DNA from: Actinocatenispora sp963805605
Lineage (GTDB): Bacteria; Actinomycetota; Actinomycetes; Mycobacteriales; Micromonosporaceae
DNA length: 64,000 nucleotides
Assembly (NCBI GenBank): GCA_963805605.1
Contig: CAWDUX010000002.1
Location: 682,001-746,000, forward strand
Direction of reading: 5' to 3'
Shown here: piece after piece, positions 58,359 through 64,000 of the stretch
Layout of the letters: each line of letters opens with the position of its first letter
Numbering within the stretch: the first letter of the stretch is position 1
Position numbers and translations under genes: made by a program
Notes under the pieces: generated by a model
Database searches by the model: none
What the model was told of the DNA's origin: nothing
Seen by the model: the letters and a program-made list of their open reading frames with translations, nothing else

Positions 58359-59039
58359 TCAGCGCCCGGAGTCCGGCCCATCGGCGGCGAGACGGTCCAG
58401 CACGGCCGGGAGGGACGCCACGGCATCGATGCGTGCGGCGGCCCGGGCGACGATGGCCCTGTCCGGCGGGAAGTGCGGGTTGGGCACCGCGACCACCGTC
58501 ATCCCGGCGGCAAGCGCGGAGCGCAGCCCGTTCGTGGAGTCCTCCACCGCCAGGCAGTCGGCCGCCGGTACGCCGAGTCGCTCGGCCGCGGCGAGATAGA
58601 CCGCGGGATCTGGTTTGCCGGCCGGGACGGCCTCACTCGACACCGTCACCCGGACCGTACCGCGCAGTCCGGTGCCGTCCAGGAACGCCGCGATCAGCGA
58701 CGGCGGTGAGGAGGTGGCGATGGCGACCGGCGCCCGCCGGGCCGCGTCGACCACCACCGCTGCCGCGCCGGGCACCAGTGGCGGGCCGTCGCTGTATCGA
58801 TCCGCCATTCGCCCGATCACCGCGGTGGCGGCCTGCTCGGCGGTCAATGCCACGCCGAGCGTGTCGACCAGGTAGGCCGCCCACTCGGGGGTGGACATGC
58901 CGAGCATCGCGGTGCTCGCCTCATCCCGCCACGTCCCGCAGTGCTCGGCGACCACCTGCCGCCGGGTCGCGTCCCACCACTGCTCGGAGTCGACCAGTAC
59001 GCCGTCCAGGTCGAAGATGATCCCGCGAGGCTCGCCCAT
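58359..59039 (-). CDS. HAD-superfamily phosphatase (beta-phosphoglucomutase-like)
   Basis: 226 aa. Motif I FDLDGVLVDSE (nucleophile and acid Asp), motif II VAIATSSPP, motif III Lys in PAGKPDPAVYLAAAERLGV and motif IV AVEDSTNGLRSALAAGM. This is the subfamily that includes sugar-phosphate phosphatases and 2-deoxyglucose-6-phosphatase. The substrate is unknown. It is divergent from the amidohydrolase gene, 70 bp apart. Confidence 0.92.
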   Translation of the reverse strand: MGEPRGIIFDLDGVLVDSEQWWDATRRQVVAEHCGTWRDEASTAMLGMSTPEWAAYLVDTLGVALTAEQAATAVIGRMADRYSDGPPLVPGAAAVVVDAARRAPVAIATSSPPSLIAAFLDGTGLRGTVRVTVSSEAVPAGKPDPAVYLAAAERLGVPAADCLAVEDSTNGLRSALAAGMTVVAVPNPHFPPDRAIVARAAARIDAVASLPAVLDRLAADGPDSGR

Positions 59040-59109
59040 GCATACCAGCCTGCCAGCCGGCCTCGGTAGCGTGTCCACCGGTCGAGGCGACAGCGTGGAG
59101 GGCGGACGG

Positions 59110-60327
59110 GTGGCAGATAATCTGGTGATCACCGGCGGGTACGTGGTGCCGGTGGACGGCGCGCCGATCGAGCGCGGCGTGGTGCACATGGCGGACGGAC
59201 GGATAGTGGCGGTGGGCGCCGCCGACGAGACCGTGGTGCCGGGCGACGCCCGTACCGTCGACGCGACCGGAATGTGGGTGCTGCCCGGCTTCGTCGAGGC
59301 GCATGCCCATGTCGGTATCGGCGAGGAGGGTGTCGGCTGGGAGGGTCGGGACTACAACGAGATGACCGACCCCAACGGCGCCCGGTTGCGGGCCCGGGAC
59401 GGGATCAACCCGGCCGACATCGGCTTCGCCGACGCGTTGGCCGGCGGCGTGACCACGGTGGTGATCAAACCCGGCTCGGGCAACCCGATCGGTGGGCAGA
59501 CCGTTGCGGTCAAGACCTGGGGTCGTACCGTCGACGAGATGGTCGTCCGCGATCCGGCGAGTGTGAAGAGTGCGCTGGGGGAGAACCCGAAGCGGGTGTA
59601 CGGCGAACAGAACAAGCTGCCCTCCACCCGGCTCGGTGTCGCCGCGGTGATCCGGGACGCGCTGCGGGCCGCACAGGACTATCAGGCCCGCCGGGCGTAC
59701 GCGCAGGCCGAGGGCAAGCCGTTCGGCCGGGACGCCACCAGCGAGGTGCTCGCCAGGGTGCTGGACCGCGAGGTGCCGTGGTGTCAGCACACCCATCGCG
59801 CCGACGACATCGCCACCGCCATCCGGCTGTCCGAGGAGTTCGGCTACCGGCTGGTGGTCAACCATGGTACGGAGGGTCACCTGCTGGCCGACCTGCTCGC
59901 CGAGAAGCAGATCCCGGTGATCATCGGCCCGTTGTTCACCAACCGATCGAAGGTGGAGGTCAAGGAACGCTCGCTGCGCAATCCGGGCATTCTGGCCCGG
60001 GCCGGTGTGCAGATCGCGTTGACCACCGACCATCCCGTGGTGCCGATCGACTTCCTGATCTACCAGGCCGCCCTGTCGGTCAAGGAGGGGCTGGACCCGG
60101 CCGAGGCGTTGCGTTCGATCACCGTCAATCCGGCCCGGATGCTCAGCCTCGACGACCGGGTCGGTGCGCTGTCACCCGGGCTGGACGGCGATGTGGTGCT
60201 GTGGTCCGGTGACCCGCTGGACGTGATGAGCCGGGCGATGCGGGTCTTCGTCGCCGGCTGCGAGGTCTACCGGTACGACCAGACGCGCGGTGAGGGCGTC
60301 GTGACCAGCCCGTTCTACCGGGAGTAG
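59110..60327 (+). CDS. Amidohydrolase (imidazolonepropionase/dihydroorotase-like superfamily)
   Basis: 405 aa. Metal ligands: HxH in VEAHAHVGIG, His in CQHTHRADD, His in VVNHGTEGHLL and Asp in ALTTDHPVVP. The C-terminal strand SLDDRVGALSPGLDGDVVLWSGDPLD is typical. The substrate is unknown. The GTG start is preceded by GGAGGGCGGACGG. It ends at a convergent terminator. Confidence 0.9.
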   Translation: MADNLVITGGYVVPVDGAPIERGVVHMADGRIVAVGAADETVVPGDARTVDATGMWVLPGFVEAHAHVGIGEEGVGWEGRDYNEMTDPNGARLRARDGINPADIGFADALAGGVTTVVIKPGSGNPIGGQTVAVKTWGRTVDEMVVRDPASVKSALGENPKRVYGEQNKLPSTRLGVAAVIRDALRAAQDYQARRAYAQAEGKPFGRDATSEVLARVLDREVPWCQHTHRADDIATAIRLSEEFGYRLVVNHGTEGHLLADLLAEKQIPVIIGPLFTNRSKVEVKERSLRNPGILARAGVQIALTTDHPVVPIDFLIYQAALSVKEGLDPAEALRSITVNPARMLSLDDRVGALSPGLDGDVVLWSGDPLDVMSRAMRVFVAGCEVYRYDQTRGEGVVTSPFYRE

Positions 60328-60343
60328 GGACGCAAACGCCGGC

Positions 60344-60373
60344 CCGCGCCGGAAACGGTGCGAGCCGGCGCGG
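60344..60373. terminator. Bidirectional terminator hairpin
   Basis: CCGCGCCGG (60344-60352) and CCGGCGCGG (60365-60373) with a 12-nt loop, between the convergent amidohydrolase and small-protein genes; it overlaps slightly with the 3' end region of the latter. Confidence 0.7.
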
Positions 60374-60377
60374 CAGC

Positions 60378-60605
60378 TCACGCGGTGGCCGGCACCGGCT
60401 CCGGCTCGGCGACCGGTACGTCGTTGTAGATCTCCACGATCCACTGCTCCGCGCCGGCGCCCGGGTCCTCCTCGTCGGGCACCGACTCGTTGCGCAGGGA
60501 CACCCCGAACCCGAGGGTCGCGGCGGCCTGTACCGCCTCGATGGCCTCATCGGCGGTGCCGTACCACATCTTCTGGATCAGCTCCAGATCGGTACCTGGG
60601 CTCAC
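60378..60605 (-). CDS. Small acidic protein of unknown function
   Basis: 75 aa. SPGTDLELIQKMWYGTADEAIEAVQAAATLGFGVSLRNE followed by an acidic tail. The pattern of a helix, strand and short acidic end is that of small cytosolic proteins, but no family is recognised. The GTG at 60605 follows GGAGGAGC; an upstream ATG at 60638 is open. Confidence 0.7.
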   Translation of the reverse strand: MSPGTDLELIQKMWYGTADEAIEAVQAAATLGFGVSLRNESVPDEEDPGAGAEQWIVEIYNDVPVAEPEPVPATA

Positions 60606-60730
60606 GGGCTCCTCCAGCTGTCGGTTGAACGCCGGCACATGCTCGCATATCCACCACTGCCCATGAACGGGCAGGCAGGTCAGGTGGATGCCGGTGGGCG
60701 CCGGCCGTACGGATGGGCGAGCATGGGTGC

Positions 60731-61552
60731 ATGACCACCCGCAGGCCGGCCCAGTGCTGGCTCACCGACATGGACGGTGTACTGATCCACGAGGGGTCGC
60801 CGGTACCGGGCGCGCCGGAGTTCATCGACCGGCTGCGTGCCTCCGGCCTGCGCTACCTGGTACTGACGAACAACTCGATGCAGACACCGCGGGATCTGCA
60901 GGCACGGCTGGAGCGGATCGGCATCTCGGTACCGGAGGAGGCCATCTGGACCTCGGCGCTGGCGACCGCACAGTTCCTCGACGACCAGCGGCCGGGTGGC
61001 TCGGCGTACGTGATCGGCGAGGCGGGGTTGACCACCGCGCTGTATCAGATCGGGTACGTGCTGTCCGACCACGACCCGGACTATGTGGTGCTGGGGGAGA
61101 CCCGCACCTACAGTTTCGAGGCCATCACCAGGGCCATCCGGTTGATTGCCGGCGGCGCCCGGTTCATCGCCACGAACCCGGACCCGACCGGCCCGTCGAA
61201 CGAGGGGGCGCTCCCGGCGACCGGTTCGGTGGCCGCGCTGATCTCGAAGGCCACCAATGTCCAGCCGTACTTCGTCGGTAAGCCGAACCCGATGATGATG
61301 CGTTCGGCGCTCAACACGGTGCAGGCGCACTCGGAGTCCACGATCATGATCGGCGACCGGATGGACACCGACGTGCTGTGCGGCATGGAGGCGGGCCTGG
61401 AGACCATTCTGGTGCTCAGCGGCATCACCCAGCGCCACGAGGTGGACCGCTTCCCGTACCGGCCGTCGCGGGTCGTCGACTCGGTCGCTGATCTGGTGGA
61501 CGAGATCGCGGTGGCCGGTTGCGATGGCGGAACGGGCCATCCCGGGGCGTGA
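60731..61552 (+). CDS. HAD-IIA (NagD-like) phosphatase
   Basis: 273 aa. Motif I LTDMDGVLIHEG, motif II VLTNNSMQTPRDL, Lys in YFVGKPNPMMMRSAL and motif IV MIGDRMDTDVLCGMEAG. The C2 cap is between motifs II and III (GGARFIATNPDPTGPSNEGALPATGSVAALI). NagD-like proteins dephosphorylate sugars, glycerol phosphate or nucleotides; the substrate is unknown. ATG 60731 (MTTRRPAQCW) is chosen over an ATG 18 bp earlier. Confidence 0.92.
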   Translation: MTTRRPAQCWLTDMDGVLIHEGSPVPGAPEFIDRLRASGLRYLVLTNNSMQTPRDLQARLERIGISVPEEAIWTSALATAQFLDDQRPGGSAYVIGEAGLTTALYQIGYVLSDHDPDYVVLGETRTYSFEAITRAIRLIAGGARFIATNPDPTGPSNEGALPATGSVAALISKATNVQPYFVGKPNPMMMRSALNTVQAHSESTIMIGDRMDTDVLCGMEAGLETILVLSGITQRHEVDRFPYRPSRVVDSVADLVDEIAVAGCDGGTGHPGA

Positions 61553-61603
61553 GAGCCCGGTCCGGTGTGCAGCGGTCCGGTGTGGCGCGCTGCTCCGGGC
61601 CGT

Positions 61604-61873
61604 TCAGAGGTGGATGAGACATCCGTACGGGCTGCGGTCGGCGTCCGGGTCATCGGCCCACTCGCCCCCGGTCGCCAGGTAACGGAAGTGGTGTTCGCCC
61701 GGCGGGAGCACCACCGACACCGATGAGGTGCCGCCACGTCGGCGGCGTAGCTCGTGCCGTCCGGGTTGCCAGTCGTTGAACGTCCCCACCACGCTGACCA
61801 CCCGGTCCGCCGGGGTGGGCACGCTGAAGGTGACCCGGGTCCTGCCACCGGACAGTTGGCTGCGGGTGATCAT
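61604..61873 (-). CDS. Orphan CBM48/glycogen-binding domain protein
   Basis: 89 aa, a single early-set domain: RTRVTFSVPTPADRVVSVVGTFNDWQPGRHEL and SVVLPPGEHHFRYLATGGEWADDPDA (the Trp-Gly-Asn-Asp sites seen in AMPK beta and isoamylase N-domains). It has no enzyme domain, so it may target a partner to glycogen or be a regulator. Convergent with the NagD-like gene. Confidence 0.85.
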   Translation of the reverse strand: MITRSQLSGGRTRVTFSVPTPADRVVSVVGTFNDWQPGRHELRRRRGGTSSVSVVLPPGEHHFRYLATGGEWADDPDADRSPYGCLIHL

Positions 61874-62165
61874 CGGCTACTCCTCTGCCGGACGGTGGTC
61901 GGTGTCGCAGGCCGGCGTCATCGGTGTCGGCCCGAGGCTTTCAGCGATGAGATAACCACTGATGGTCCGGTCCGCGTGGCTGTTTCCGGGTGTTCCGTAC
62001 GTCGGATCCGGGTGGGTGGCGTGGTCGCTGGCCCGAGCATGGCCGGCATTGAACGAGAAATCCGGCATCAGGGACTTGTCTCCACGCCATGCGGGCGCGA
62101 CGATCAAACACGAGAAAGATTCGCGACTCTGCCCTCCGTGGGTGGCCCGTCGAAAGGGTGCGCGC
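61874..62165. other. Divergent intergenic region
   Basis: About 290 bp between the CBM48 and penicillin acylase genes. GAAAGG lies 5 nt before the acylase ATG. AAACACGAGAAAGATTCG (about 62106) is an AT-richer spot that may hold the promoter. Nothing else is evident. Confidence 0.45.
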
Positions 62166-64000
62166 ATGTCGTCTCATCCCACCCGGTCCCACCGCCGGTA
62201 CTTCCGTAGCCGGGCCCTCGCGCTGCTGCTCGCCGTCGGCTGCGCGGCCGCGGTGACCAGCTCCGGGCCGGTCGGAGCCGCGCCGGCCGCCGACAGCACC
62301 GCGCCCGACTACTGCCAGGGGCAGTGCCGCGACATCCTGCCACCCGGCGAGAACGGCAACGCCACCCTCGCCGACATCCTGGCCAACCGCACCCTTGGAC
62401 TGCGCCCGCCGCACACCGACGACCAGCTCGGCCCGTATGCCGACCTGGCCAACGGCTACCAGCAGCTCACCGACTCCAACCTCGGGCGCTACTACAACGA
62501 CGCGTCCTTCGGCGTCCCCGCCGACCAGGTGGCCAGCGTGCTGCGCCCGCGCGACGACGTGACGATCGTGCGGGACAGGGCCACCGGCGTCCCGCACGTG
62601 TACGGCAGCACCCGTTCGGGCACCGAGTACGGCGCCGGCTACGCCGCCGCCCAGGACCGGCTGTGGCTGATGGACGTGTTCCGGCACGTCGGGCGCGGCG
62701 AGCTGACCAGCTTCGCCGGTGGCGCGCCGGGCAACCGGGCACTGGAACAGTCGTTCTGGCGGCAGGCACCGTACACGGAGCAGGACCTGCAGGACCAGAT
62801 CGACGCGATGGCCACGTCCGGGCCACGCGGCGCACAGGCGCTGGCCGACGTACACAGCTATGTCGAGGGCCTGAACGCATACCTGAGCAAGGCGTACCGG
62901 ACACGCACCTTCCCCGGTGAGTACGACCTGACCGGGCACGTCGACCCGATCACCAACGCCGGCTCGATCGAGCCGTTCAAACCCACCGACCTGGTCGCCA
63001 TCGCATCGGTCGTCGGCGCCCTGTTCGGTTCCGGTGGCGGCGGCGAGGTGGCCAACGCACTGTCCAAGCAGGCGTTCGACGCCCGGTACGGGCTCGCCAA
63101 GGGCGACGCGCTGTGGAGTTCGTTCCGCGAACAGAACGATCCGGAGGCCGTACTGACCCTGCACGACGGCCAGCACTTCCCGTACGGCGGGTCGGGTGCG
63201 GACGCCCCCAGCGTCGCCATGCCCGACGCCGGGTCGGTCAGCCAGCAGCCGATCGTGTACGATCCGACCGGCTCGGCGACCAGCAACGCCGCCGCTGCGA
63301 CGAAGAAGGTGTCCGCCGCGGACCGGAGGGCCCCCGCCGCCGGGATCTTCAACCATGGCGTGCTGCCGGCCGGGCTGCTGGACAACCCGAAGCACGGCAT
63401 GTCCAATGCGCTGGTGGTCTCCGCCCAGCACGCCGCCGGTGGCCACCCCGTCGCCGTGTTCGGTCCGCAGACCGGCTACTTCGCCCCCCAGCTGCTGATG
63501 TTGGAGGAGCTGCAGGGTCCGGGGATCAGCGCCCGTGGTGCGGCCTTCGCCGGACTCAGCTTCTACGTCGAGCTCGGCCGGGGTCAGGACTACTCGTGGA
63601 GCGCCACCTCGGCCGGTCAGGACATCACCGACACCTACGCGGTGACCCTGTGCGACCCGTCCGGCGCGCCAGCTGCCCAGGACTCCACCCACTACCTCTA
63701 CCACGGTTCCTGCCTGCCGATGCAGAAGCTGGAACGTGACAACGCCTGGCACCCGACGTTGGCCGACCAGACCGCGACCGGCTCGTACCGGCTGGTGATG
63801 TACCGGACGAAGTACGGGCTGGTGCAGGCCCGGGCCACGGTGGACGGTAAGCCCGTCGCCTATACGAGCCTGCGGTCCAGCTACCGGCACGAGGTGGACT
63901 CGATCATCGGGTTCCAGGAGTTCAACGACCCGGACGCGATCCACAGCGCGACCGACTTCCAGCACGCGGCCAACGACGTGAACTACACCTTCAACTGGTT
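62166..64000 (+). CDS. Penicillin acylase-family (Ntn) hydrolase, partial at 3' end
   Basis: 611 residues visible; the stop is beyond the window. A signal peptide (about 1-38) is followed by the alpha-chain (VTIVRDRATGVPHVYGSTRSGTEYGAGYAAAQDRLWLMDVFRHVGRGELTS) and, after a Ala/Pro-rich linker, the nucleophile region HGMSNALVVSAQHAAGGHPVAVFGPQTGYFAP, where the Ser of SNAL should become the N-terminal nucleophile after self-cleavage. Secreted amidases of this group act on beta-lactams, homoserine lactones or peptides; the substrate is unknown. Confidence 0.92.
   Translation, partial: MSSHPTRSHRRYFRSRALALLLAVGCAAAVTSSGPVGAAPAADSTAPDYCQGQCRDILPPGENGNATLADILANRTLGLRPPHTDDQLGPYADLANGYQQLTDSNLGRYYNDASFGVPADQVASVLRPRDDVTIVRDRATGVPHVYGSTRSGTEYGAGYAAAQDRLWLMDVFRHVGRGELTSFAGGAPGNRALEQSFWRQAPYTEQDLQDQIDAMATSGPRGAQALADVHSYVEGLNAYLSKAYRTRTFPGEYDLTGHVDPITNAGSIEPFKPTDLVAIASVVGALFGSGGGGEVANALSKQAFDARYGLAKGDALWSSFREQNDPEAVLTLHDGQHFPYGGSGADAPSVAMPDAGSVSQQPIVYDPTGSATSNAAAATKKVSAADRRAPAAGIFNHGVLPAGLLDNPKHGMSNALVVSAQHAAGGHPVAVFGPQTGYFAPQLLMLEELQGPGISARGAAFAGLSFYVELGRGQDYSWSATSAGQDITDTYAVTLCDPSGAPAAQDSTHYLYHGSCLPMQKLERDNAWHPTLADQTATGSYRLVMYRTKYGLVQARATVDGKPVAYTSLRSSYRHEVDSIIGFQEFNDPDAIHSATDFQHAANDVNYTFNW

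Noticed and set aside
61941..63965. A 674-codon minus-strand frame over the penicillin acylase gene.
   Set aside because: The plus-strand gene has a signal peptide and all acylase landmarks; the antisense has none.

Overview
The window is GC-rich actinobacterial chromosome, with nearly all third codon positions G or C, frequent GTG starts and many ATGA/GTGA gene overlaps. Gene families and order point to a Micromonosporaceae-like actinomycete; this is an inference from content, as no rRNA or tRNA is present. No phage, insertion sequence, CRISPR array or obvious genomic island was seen.

Layout. 1-7.9 kb: aldo/keto reductase with a divergent MerR regulator, an MMPL exporter, a secreted GH43 glycosidase, glutathione peroxidase, an iron-box-controlled siderophore-interacting protein and an M20 peptidase. 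8-16 kb: aconitase with an upstream iron-box candidate, a VOC protein, a methyltransferase, Xaa-Pro aminopeptidase, and a LysR/aldo-keto reductase divergent pair. 16-23.5 kb: a YdeP-type molybdopterin oxidoreductase, then a five-gene trans-4-hydroxyproline catabolic operon (dehydrogenase subunits, deaminase, 2-epimerase). 23.6-30.8 kb: asparagine synthetase plus a left-handed beta-helix protein, small proteins, a LysR regulator, a metallo-beta-lactamase/FlK-like thioesterase pair and a PAP2 membrane enzyme. 30.8-31.4 kb: non-coding DNA with a 15-bp tandem repeat. 31.4-45.8 kb: moxR-DUF58-vWA-fabG-fabI-hemH, a DUF3097 protein, an NlpC/P60 hydrolase, NfeD and SPFH/stomatin, and an SpoU methyltransferase. 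The conserved genes acn, NlpC/P60, moxR, fabG (mabA), fabI (inhA), hemH, nfeD and SPFH are those of the mycobacterial acn-ripA-moxR1-mabA-inhA-hemZ locus, here with lineage-specific genes between them. 45.9-51.2 kb: an N-acetylglucosamine locus (kinase, divergent SIS protein and NgcEFG-type ABC importer). 51.2-64 kb: an acidic Ca-loop protein with a disordered tail, a FluC fluoride-channel pair with a candidate fluoride riboswitch, a three-gene YbjQ-like operon, SerA-type dehydrogenase, M50 protease, HAD phosphatases, an amidohydrolase, an orphan CBM48 protein and a truncated penicillin-acylase gene.

The main technical anomaly is that acn, asnB, moxR/DUF58/vWA, fabG/fabI/hemH and the SPFH gene carry many single-base indels that break otherwise excellent reading frames, while intervening genes are clean over many kilobases. 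Since several of these genes are usually essential, clustered consensus error is the best explanation. They are annotated as single genes with interrupted frames.

No clearly new multi-gene system was proven. The best candidates for something undescribed are the YbjQ-like trio (53773-55993), the DxDxDG/YSESFT protein (51788-52630), the FlK-like/MBL pair (27959-29250) and the asnB-linked beta-helix protein (25626-26225).
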